From: Patescibacteria group bacterium
GTDB taxonomy: Bacteria > Patescibacteriota > UBA1384 > XYA2-FULL-43-10 > 1-14-0-10-43-13
Assembly: GCA_022705465.1 (NCBI GenBank)
Contig: JAKJEK010000046.1
Span: forward strand, 1-7,022
Length of the DNA stretch: 7,022 bases
Reading direction: 5' to 3'
Both the position numbers and the translations under genes were made by a program. How positions within the stretch are numbered: position 1 is the stretch's first letter; every line of letters starts with the position of its first letter. Of this stretch, positions 1 to 5,730 are shown in pieces. Below the pieces are notes generated by a model, which was given only the letters and a program-made list of their open reading frames with translations, was not told the DNA's origin and did not search any database.

Positions 1-2657
1 GCCACAGCCAAGCCCACACCCTTAATTGCAGATAGACCAAAACGGATATTTCCGCTTTCTCTCACCACGCCGAACTCTACAAACGACTCGTTGACCGATG
101 GTGGCAGAACCTTGATGTTCATTCTCTCGCACTCACCAATGTCAATTGCCAGTTTGTCTAGGTCATCCTGATTCGACGTCATCAAGGCAGCCATAAATGC
201 TGATGGGTAATGAGCCTTAAGATAGGCTGTCTGATAAGCAATCAAGGCATAACATGCAGCGTGAGATTTGTTGAAGGCATATTGGGCGAAGTCTTTCATT
301 GCCTGGTACAAGTCTTCAGCAATTTGCTGATCAACATCGTTTTTTATGCATCCTTCAATAAATTCTTTACCCATCTTTTCCATCAGTGCGGCGATCTTTT
401 TACCCATGGCTTTACGCAAGGCATCAGCTTGGCCACCGGTAAAGCCAGCCATATCTTTGGACATCTGCATGACCTGTTCCTGGTAGACGATAATGCCATA
501 AGTATTTTCGAGCGCTGCCCTTGCCTTCTCGTGAACATAAGTAATTGGCTCTTGCCCATGTTTACGGGCAATGAATTTATCGATCCATTGCATTGGACCC
601 GGGCGATAGAGCGCGACCATGGCGATAATGTCTTCGAAAACTGACGGCCTTAGCTCCTTTAGATATCGCTTCATTCCATCGGATTCCAGCTGGAAAACAC
701 CAGTTGTTTCGCCGCGTGATAACAACTCGTATGTTGATCGGTCATTAAGCGTTAGGGTATCGATGTTGAGATCTATTTCCTGTATTTTTCGGATGATTCG
801 TAAAGCATTTTGGATAATCGTCAAGTTTGTTAAGCCAAGGAAATCCATCTTCAATAAACCCAAATGTTCGATCGGGTTCATTGAATATTCGGTTACGACC
901 GAGATGTCGCCCTTAGCCGCTTCCTGGAGGGGTAGGTATTCTGTTAACGGTTCCTTAGAGATCACCACACCGGCCGCATGGACAGACGCGTGCCGCACCA
1001 CTCCTTCTAGTCTTGACGCAATATCTATGCACTGCTTAACTTGCGGATTACTATTATACAGATCTTTGAGTTCGGCAATATTCTCCAAGGCATCTTTCAA
1101 TGACATTCCGCCAGGACCAGATGGAATAAGCTTGGCGATAGTGTCCACTTCGGTGTAGCTCATACCCAGAACCCGCCCGACATCACGCACGGCCATTCTG
1201 GCAGCCATTGTACCAAAGGTGATTATTTGGGCTACATGGTCACGACCATATTTATCGCACACATATTCAATCACTTCGTGGCGCCTAGAGTCAGCGAAAT
1301 CCATATCCACATCCGGCATGGAGATACGGTCGGGGTTTAGAAAACGTTCAAAAAGGAGATCGTATTGCAAAGGCTCCAGATTAGTAATGTTAAAAGCGTA
1401 GGCAATAATTGATCCGGCCGCTGAACCGCGACCGGGGCCTACTGCAATTCCATGGTCTTTAGCCCACTGGACATAGTCGGCCACGATAAGAAAGTAACCG
1501 GCGTAACCCATCTTAAGAATAACGCTTAGTTCATACTTTGCGCGTTCCCATATTTCCGGGGTTATCCTTAGTATTTCTGCGGTTGGACCAGGCACTGTCT
1601 CTTTCGGCACATCTTCCGGACCATGACCGGCAATTTCGCTGTTACATTGCTGGGCGATGAAGAATGGGTTGCATAGCTCAGCCAAAGTTTCTTTAGTGAT
1701 CGACTCCGAACCATATCTCCAGTTTAATCCAAGGTAGGCCGATTCCAGGAAGAAGCTTTCAATGGTGTATCCTTCAGGTACGGGAAAATGAGGGATGATA
1801 ATACCGCCAAGCGAAAGGTGCAATTCGCATTTTTCGGCAATCTCTAGCGTATTTGTAATCACCTCCGGATGACCTGGAAAATTTGCCAACATTTGCTCTG
1901 TCGTCATCAGCGAGTAGTCATCGTCCATCATTGACATGCGGTTGGTATCACTCAGGGTTCGCCCAGTTTGTAGGCAAATAAGGGCATCTTGGGCGATTGC
2001 ATCCTCTTTGTCTACATAGTGAGTGTCGCACGTGGCCACAACCTTCAGGTCGAACTCTTGAGCCAACTGAAACACAATTTCATTAACCCTGTCTTGTTCG
2101 CGGATTGAGGGATGTTTCTGTACTTCTAAGTAAAAATCACCCTTATCAAAGATCTCAAGATACTCCCTAAGAGTCTCCCGCCCCTTCTCAATATCTTCCA
2201 GCGCTTTTCGCGGCACCTCACCCTGCAAGCAGGCAGAAAGACCAATTAGTCCCTTGGCATATTTCCTTAAGGTGTCTTTATCAATGCGTGGTTTATAGTA
2301 ATAGCCCTCAAGGTGGGCGATAGATGTTAGTTTGAGGAGATTTTTATAACCATCCTCGTTTTTCGCAATTAGCACGAGGTGGTAAGGATGAGCGTCGATT
2401 CTTGGAGTTTTATCCTTAAGAGTTCTAGGGGCAACGTACGCTTCCACACCAATTAAGGGCTTAATCCCTTGCTTTTCGCACTCTTCAAAAAATTCCACTG
2501 CCCCGTGCATAACACCGTGATCGGTTAATGCCAAGGCAGTTTGACCATCGGCCTTTGCTTTGGCGATCAGGTCCGGAATCTTGCCCATGCCGTCCAGCAT
2601 GGAGTAATGGCTGTGAACATGGAGGTGAACAAATTTTCCGCTATATTCCTCACTCAT
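1..2657 (-). CDS. dnaE: DNA polymerase III alpha subunit (DnaE), C-terminus cut by window edge
   Basis: Replicative C-family DNA polymerase. I followed the reading frame unbroken from the ATG at 2657 to the left edge, 885 codons; a full DnaE is about 1,050-1,200 residues, so the C-terminal part (tau-binding and OB region) lies outside. The N-terminal PHP domain starts right after the initiator with HLHVHSHYSMLDG and keeps all nine expected metal ligands (H13, H15, D22, H47, E72, H93, C143, D211, H213), unlike the degenerate E. coli domain. The polymerase core has GPGRGSAAGS at 407-416, PDVDMDF with catalytic D449 and D451, and a third Asp at D605 in LKMDFLGL. The finger-region motif AFNKSH follows. 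A segment at about 321-366 is longer than in typical DnaE. There is no purine-rich Shine-Dalgarno before the ATG. The gene is divergent from the methyltransferase gene. Identification is very secure. Confidence 0.98.
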   Translation of the reverse strand, partial: MSEEYSGKFVHLHVHSHYSMLDGMGKIPDLIAKAKADGQTALALTDHGVMHGAVEFFEECEKQGIKPLIGVEAYVAPRTLKDKTPRIDAHPYHLVLIAKNEDGYKNLLKLTSIAHLEGYYYKPRIDKDTLRKYAKGLIGLSACLQGEVPRKALEDIEKGRETLREYLEIFDKGDFYLEVQKHPSIREQDRVNEIVFQLAQEFDLKVVATCDTHYVDKEDAIAQDALICLQTGRTLSDTNRMSMMDDDYSLMTTEQMLANFPGHPEVITNTLEIAEKCELHLSLGGIIIPHFPVPEGYTIESFFLESAYLGLNWRYGSESITKETLAELCNPFFIAQQCNSEIAGHGPEDVPKETVPGPTAEILRITPEIWERAKYELSVILKMGYAGYFLIVADYVQWAKDHGIAVGPGRGSAAGSIIAYAFNITNLEPLQYDLLFERFLNPDRISMPDVDMDFADSRRHEVIEYVCDKYGRDHVAQIITFGTMAARMAVRDVGRVLGMSYTEVDTIAKLIPSGPGGMSLKDALENIAELKDLYNSNPQVKQCIDIASRLEGVVRHASVHAAGVVISKEPLTEYLPLQEAAKGDISVVTEYSMNPIEHLGLLKMDFLGLTNLTIIQNALRIIRKIQEIDLNIDTLTLNDRSTYELLSRGETTGVFQLESDGMKRYLKELRPSVFEDIIAMVALYRPGPMQWIDKFIARKHGQEPITYVHEKARAALENTYGIIVYQEQVMQMSKDMAGFTGGQADALRKAMGKKIAALMEKMGKEFIEGCIKNDVDQQIAEDLYQAMKDFAQYAFNKSHAACYALIAYQTAYLKAHYPSAFMAALMTSNQDDLDKLAIDIGECERMNIKVLPPSVNESFVEFGVVRESGNIRFGLSAIKGVGLAV

Positions 2658-2668
2658 AAATGTTGTGT

Positions 2669-2697
2669 GTGACAATACTTAAAAAATATGGTATGAT
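2669..2697 (+). promoter_or_regulatory. sigma-70-type promoter with extended -10 for the methyltransferase gene
   Basis: GTGACA at 2669-2674 (five of six to TTGACA) is followed after exactly 17 bases by TATGAT at 2692-2697 (five of six to TATAAT), preceded by TGG, which makes it an extended -10. Counting seven bases from the -10 puts the start at about 2704, three bases before the GTG start codon at 2707. The transcript would therefore be leaderless or almost so. It is the best-supported promoter in the window by consensus match. Confidence 0.7.
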
Positions 2698-2700
2698 TAA
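2672..2700 (-). promoter_or_regulatory. possible weak dnaE promoter
   Basis: On the minus strand TTAATC (2700-2695) and TATTGT (2677-2672) are 17 bases apart, matching the -35 and -10 consensus at three and four of six positions. The predicted transcription start would lie about 8 bases before the dnaE ATG, which also lacks a Shine-Dalgarno. The elements overlap those of the opposite-facing promoter, so the two polymerases could not bind together. The match is weak and this is only a candidate. Confidence 0.3.
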
Positions 2701-2706
2701 CTGGTT

Positions 2707-3945
2707 GTGAATACGAGTACGATAAAAAATTTATATGCTTTTGTTTTGGGGCGGGAACAGAAGTTTGCCCTGGAAGAGTTGAAGGCTGTTTTAAGCCGTC
2801 ATAATTTTATTTTTGACATAAACAGTTTATCCGGAAATATAGTATTTCTCAACTTACCCTCAGCTAACGAAGCATCAATTGCATCTCTGACCCAACAATT
2901 AGCCGGTACCATCAAGATATTTCGGATTACTGCTGACCGCTCTGGGGATTTGGCCGACCAGGTTTACGCCACGGTTCAACAGGAGCGCCCGAAGATTTCA
3001 GGTAAATTAAACTTTGGTCTTTCCTCGTATGCCCAGGATGTCGGAATTAAATTAGTTAGAGCAGTTGGCATTGAAGTTAAGTCTCTGATCAAGCAAGAGC
3101 AATCAGTCCGCTTTGTTTCTCCGCAAGACGGTAAAGAACTATCATCAGTAGTTGTGTTAAAAAACCATTTAGTTAATAAAGGGGTGGAAATTGGGATTTT
3201 CCCGCAACATGTAGGGGTGCTAGTCGCTTTAAACGATCCGGAAGCCTGGTCTAAGCGGGATTATGGCAAGCCGGCCGGTGATAAATACTCCGGAATGGTT
3301 CCTCCAAAGCTTGCCAGGATGATGGTTAATATCGCGTTGGGTGAAGTGGCAGCAGACGCCAGTCGACCATCGTCCCCAAACTGCCTGGTTATTGATCCTT
3401 TTTGCGGATCTGGCAACATTCTTACTGAAGCGCTACTGTCCGGTTGTAGCGTTCTGGGATCAGATATATCGGACAAAGCTGTCAACAATACCAAGAAAAA
3501 TCTGGATTGGCTGGCGCAGTCATATCCAGATGTTCAATCTTTGTATCGGCAAGTGCGTCGGGCCGATGCTACCTCTGCCAACTTAACCCCGATGGAGCCT
3601 ATACCACGTGGTACAACAGTTGTTATTACTGAGCCGTACCTTGGGTCACCTAAGAAGTTTAATCCATCCTACATCGAGGCAAAAAAAGAGTATGCAATGG
3701 TACGGGATTTGTACCTCTCGTTTTTCAGAAATGCTCGTCAGCTTAAAGCACAATCGCCGGTTTTTCTGGTCATATTTCCCCTCGTTGCCCTTCGTGACGG
3801 TTCTGCGTACTCTCTATACAACCAGAGTGTTGACGAAATCCGACGTTTAGGCTATACTCAAATTCGTGAACCTTTAGTTTATGGTCGAGAATATCAAGTG
3901 GTGAAACGACAAATCGTCCTGCTTGCATTACAGAACGATTTTTAG
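2707..3945 (+). CDS. THUMP/Trm11-TrmG10-like SAM-dependent RNA methyltransferase
   Basis: Probably methylates the exocyclic amino group of a guanine in tRNA or rRNA, using S-adenosylmethionine. The N-terminal 150 or so residues resemble a THUMP-type RNA-binding region and open with YAFVLGRE...ALEELKAVL. A linker with DPEAWSKRDYGKP and PPKLARMMVN is typical of the archaeal TrmG10 and eukaryotic Trm11 group. The Rossmann catalytic domain has SAM motif I, DPFCGSGN, at 230-237. Motif IV is TEPYLGSP at 308-315, where the group normally has (N/D)PPY, so the first catalytic position is Glu. The GTG start is chosen because the conserved N-terminus begins at once; there is no Shine-Dalgarno, and a strong promoter sits immediately upstream. 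No terminator separates it from rpmA, 36 bases downstream. Family is fairly secure; the exact target base and RNA are unknown. Confidence 0.85.
   Translation: MNTSTIKNLYAFVLGREQKFALEELKAVLSRHNFIFDINSLSGNIVFLNLPSANEASIASLTQQLAGTIKIFRITADRSGDLADQVYATVQQERPKISGKLNFGLSSYAQDVGIKLVRAVGIEVKSLIKQEQSVRFVSPQDGKELSSVVVLKNHLVNKGVEIGIFPQHVGVLVALNDPEAWSKRDYGKPAGDKYSGMVPPKLARMMVNIALGEVAADASRPSSPNCLVIDPFCGSGNILTEALLSGCSVLGSDISDKAVNNTKKNLDWLAQSYPDVQSLYRQVRRADATSANLTPMEPIPRGTTVVITEPYLGSPKKFNPSYIEAKKEYAMVRDLYLSFFRNARQLKAQSPVFLVIFPLVALRDGSAYSLYNQSVDEIRRLGYTQIREPLVYGREYQVVKRQIVLLALQNDF
3830..3858 (+). promoter_or_regulatory. intragenic promoter candidate for rpmA-rplS
   Basis: Inside the 3' end of the methyltransferase gene, TTGACG (3830-3835) and TATACT (3853-3858) each match the consensus at five of six positions and are separated by the ideal 17 bases. 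The predicted start is near 3865, giving a leader of about 117 bases before rpmA. It would let the ribosomal protein genes be transcribed independently of the methyltransferase. The bases also encode ordinary protein, so chance cannot be excluded. Confidence 0.5.
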
Positions 3946-3968
3946 TGACGCCGCAAGGCAGAAAGAAA

Positions 3969-3975
3969 AAGGAGA
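3969..3975 (+). promoter_or_regulatory. strong Shine-Dalgarno of rpmA
   Basis: AAGGAGA lies six bases before the rpmA ATG and is the only near-consensus ribosome binding site in the window. It fixes the L27 start and shows that a canonical anti-Shine-Dalgarno is in use, in contrast to the methyltransferase, regulator, gltX and dnaE starts. Confidence 0.85.
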
Positions 3976-3981
3976 AGTCTC

Positions 3982-4281
3982 ATGTCAAAGAAAAAAGCAG
4001 CAGGTAGTACCAGATTGGGTCGAGATTCCGTCGCCAAACGTCTTGGCGTCAAGGTTTTTGGTGACCAATCCATTTCAGCCGGCGGCATCATTGTTCGCCA
4101 GCGTGGTACCAAATTTCATCCAGGACAGAATGTCGGGGTAGCCAGTGATGACACCCTCTTTGCCCTGGCTGACGGTACGGTTAAATTCCAGGAGAAGCGA
4201 GTGTTGGCATTTAACGGCAATAAACAAAAGAGAAAATTCGTGCATGTTTTGCCGATCGAAGGCACAACAAGCTCTAAATAA
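3982..4281 (+). CDS. rpmA: 50S ribosomal protein L27
   Basis: Large-subunit ribosomal protein whose N-terminal tail reaches the peptidyl transferase centre and helps position tRNA. The 99-residue product follows the family closely: KKAAGSTRLGRDS at the N-terminus, then AKRLGVKVFGDQSISAGGI, IVRQRGTKFHPGQNVG and TLFALADGTVKF. It begins directly with Met-Ser-Lys-Lys-Lys, without the cleavable N-terminal extension seen in Firmicutes. It is some 14 residues longer than E. coli L27, the extra being mainly near the C-terminus. An excellent Shine-Dalgarno fixes the start. In most bacteria rplU (L21) lies immediately upstream; here that place is taken by the methyltransferase gene. It lies 35 bases before rplS, and the two probably form an operon ending at the hairpin after rplS. 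Identification is certain. Confidence 0.98.
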   Translation: MSKKKAAGSTRLGRDSVAKRLGVKVFGDQSISAGGIIVRQRGTKFHPGQNVGVASDDTLFALADGTVKFQEKRVLAFNGNKQKRKFVHVLPIEGTTSSK

Positions 4282-4316
4282 TTTAAACAAGTATTAAGTG
4301 AAAAGAAGCAGATATC

Positions 4317-4814
4317 ATGGAAAAGATTCTGGAAAAATATGCAAAGAAAAATCCACCTGCAGTTCAGACCGGCGATACAGTGCGTGTTCACCTGTTAGTG
4401 CGGGAGGCTGGCAAGGAACGTATCCAGGTGTTCGAGGGATTGGTCATTGCCGTTAAGCATGGTGCTGGCCTTGATGGAACCTTCACGGTGCGAAAAGAAT
4501 CATTTGGCGTTGGTGTGGAGAGAGTTTTCCCTCTGCATAGCCCGCGTATAGCCAAGGTAGAGCGCGTGAAGCAATCCAAAGTTCGTCGCAGCAAGCTGTA
4601 CTATATGCGTGACCTCACCGGAAAAATGGCCCGCCTTAAGGATTTAAACCGCGATTATCATGTATGGGAAGAAAAGGACGCGGAAGAAGAGCTCGCTAGA
4701 ATTGCCGAAGAGAAAGCCAAAGAGGCTGCTGAAATGGAAGCTAGAAAAAAGGCTGAAGAAGAAGAGGTGGAGCGAAAAGCCCGTGCTGCTGCAGGCGACC
4801 GAATTAAAGAGTAG
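4317..4814 (+). CDS. rplS: 50S ribosomal protein L19 with charged C-terminal extension
   Basis: Large-subunit protein located near the 30S-50S interface. Residues 1-110 are a standard L19: GDTVRVHLLVREAGKERIQ, VFEGLVIAVKHG, FTVRKESFGVGVERVFPLHS, then VRRSKLYYMR and GKMARLKD. Typical L19 proteins stop at about 115 residues, whereas this one runs to 165. The extra part, from roughly residue 117, is rich in Glu, Lys, Arg and Ala, has no proline, and should be a long charged helix or coiled coil. The ATG is preceded only by a weak purine run (AAAAGAAG, 4301-4308). The gene is usually found with trmD or rnhB; here it follows rpmA. A perfect hairpin directly after the stop ends the unit. Identity is certain, and the role of the tail is unknown. 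Confidence 0.98.
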   Translation: MEKILEKYAKKNPPAVQTGDTVRVHLLVREAGKERIQVFEGLVIAVKHGAGLDGTFTVRKESFGVGVERVFPLHSPRIAKVERVKQSKVRRSKLYYMRDLTGKMARLKDLNRDYHVWEEKDAEEELARIAEEKAKEAAEMEARKKAEEEEVERKARAAAGDRIKE

Positions 4815-4818
4815 ATCG

Positions 4819-4868
4819 AACTATTAAAAAATACACCGGAAGTTTCACTGGTGTATTTTTTAATAGTT
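4819..4868 (+). terminator. intrinsic terminator after rplS, possibly bidirectional
   Basis: A perfect 19-bp inverted repeat (left arm 4819-4837, right arm 4850-4868) encloses a 12-base loop, starting five bases after the rplS stop. The GC-richer core near ACACC/GGTGT is followed by a run of six T (4855-4860) and matched by a run of A on the left arm. The same structure would therefore give an A/U-flanked hairpin on the minus strand. It separates the ribosomal protein unit from the regulator unit. Confidence 0.92.
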
Positions 4869-4894
4869 TTCCCTTAGCCAAACATAAATTATCG

Positions 4895-4914
4895 AGGGCA
4901 AATAATACTGCCCT
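4895..4914. repeat. 20-bp dyad, candidate operator upstream of the regulator gene
   Basis: AGGGCA and TGCCCT form a perfect 6-bp inverted repeat around an 8-base AT-rich spacer, ending eight bases upstream of the -35 box of the regulator promoter. A 7-bp direct repeat, GTAATAT at 4917-4923 and 4930-4936 (13-base period), lies beside it and flanks the -35. Either could be a binding site for the encoded TrmB-like protein, but this is inference from position and symmetry only. Confidence 0.45.
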
Positions 4915-4922
4915 TCGTAATA

Positions 4923-4951
4923 TTGACGAGTAATATCTCATTCGATACACT
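4923..4951 (+). promoter_or_regulatory. promoter of the TrmB-like regulator gene
   Basis: TTGACG (4923-4928) is separated by 17 bases from TACACT (4946-4951); the matches are five and four of six. The expected transcription start is about 4958, just before the tandem ATG codons at 4961 and 4964. The in-frame GTG at 4952 would lie upstream of the transcript start and so could not be used from this promoter. A short TGTCA/TGACA inverted repeat (4953-4957 and 4965-4969) spans the predicted start point. Confidence 0.55.
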
Positions 4952-4960
4952 GTGTCAGGA

Positions 4961-5722
4961 ATGATGACATCGAGCAATTACCCAGAACTTATTAAGTCCC
5001 TCAGTTTTGTCGGCTTAGATAATGACCGCGCCGCAGTATACTTGGCGTGTCTTGAAATTGGTCCCAGTCCTATTTGGGATATCCACCAAAAAAGCGGCGT
5101 TAAAAGGCCAACCTGCTATGTAATCCTCGATGAGCTTGCTAATGCCGGGATAGCGCATAAGGCCAGCGATGGTAAAAGAACTATTTTTTCAGTGTGCAGT
5201 CCACGCGATTTGCTTAGGCAGATGGAGGAGAAAAAGCAGGGTTTTAGCCAGTGTTTGAGCCAGTTGGAGGCTATCGCCTCGAAGTCACTCCAGAAACCGG
5301 AAATTAGCCAGCATGAGGGTGTTGAGGGTGTTCGATCGGTTTACGATGCAATGCTGAATCTGCCCATGAATGACAGTATCGCCTTTTATAGTGCCGGTAA
5401 ATTTGAGCTTGCTTACTCCAATTACTTTAAGGAATGCCTGACAGAATGGAGTAAAAAAAGCATTGATGTCAGAGGCCTGATGCCAGCAACAGCAGAAGCA
5501 AAGCTGTTTATTGGTGAGTGTAATGCCACTGGCCTGACTGAACTACGTCATATACCATACCACCGTTTTTTTCCTAAAGTCGACACCTATATCTTCGGTG
5601 ACTCGATTGCACACATCGCTTATGGTGATCATCAGCCCTTCGTGACAATCACTAGAAGCCCAAGTTTGATTCTTGATGAGAGAGACCGTTTCGAGATTAT
5701 TTGGGAGAGTGCTAACAGGTAG
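4961..5722 (+). CDS. TrmB-family winged-helix transcriptional regulator
   Basis: Likely DNA-binding regulator. The N-terminal region is a clear TrmB-type winged helix: LSFVGLDNDRAAVYLACLEIG, then QKSGVKRPTCYVILDELAN (helix-turn-helix and recognition helix) and a wing ending near IFSVCSPRDLL. A helical, probably dimerising linker follows (RQMEEKKQGFSQCLSQL). The C-terminal 140 or so residues begin with HEGVEGVRSVYDAML and look like the PLD-like effector domain common in uncharacterised TrmB relatives, not the maltose-binding domain of archaeal TrmB. I see no HKD motif, so enzymatic activity is unlikely. The start is uncertain: GTG 4952, ATG 4961 and ATG 4964 are in frame, and promoter spacing favours the ATGs. 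It has its own promoter behind the rplS terminator and lies eight bases before yraN. Effector and targets are unknown. Confidence 0.85.
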   Translation: MMTSSNYPELIKSLSFVGLDNDRAAVYLACLEIGPSPIWDIHQKSGVKRPTCYVILDELANAGIAHKASDGKRTIFSVCSPRDLLRQMEEKKQGFSQCLSQLEAIASKSLQKPEISQHEGVEGVRSVYDAMLNLPMNDSIAFYSAGKFELAYSNYFKECLTEWSKKSIDVRGLMPATAEAKLFIGECNATGLTELRHIPYHRFFPKVDTYIFGDSIAHIAYGDHQPFVTITRSPSLILDERDRFEIIWESANR

Positions 5723-5730
5723 CAACAGCT

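Noticed and set aside
210..1401. Plus-strand open frames opposite dnaE (210-644, 619-1158, 1219-1401)
   Set aside because: They lie entirely antisense to a strongly conserved, uninterrupted dnaE frame, resemble no family I know and lack ribosome binding sites.
3261..3850. Open frames in other frames within the methyltransferase gene (3261-3494 minus, 3341-3586 and 3608-3850 plus)
   Set aside because: The main frame carries coherent conserved motifs throughout; these are shadows.
3946..3968. GCC-GCAA-GGC mini hairpin between the methyltransferase gene and rpmA as a terminator
   Set aside because: The stem is only three base pairs and no T-run follows.
3923..4594. Open frames overlapping rpmA and rplS (3923-4141 plus; 4075-4290, 4116-4391 and 4388-4594 minus)
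   Set aside because: They overlap certain ribosomal protein genes and show no recognisable protein signature.
5210..5300. Repeated TTTTAGCCAG/GAGCCAG/TTAGCCAG-like words in the regulator gene, possible repeat array
   Set aside because: Short, irregular and fully explained by Ser-Gln codons within a conserved reading frame.
5543..5725. Minus-strand open frame inside the regulator gene
   Set aside because: Antisense shadow with no start signal or family resemblance.
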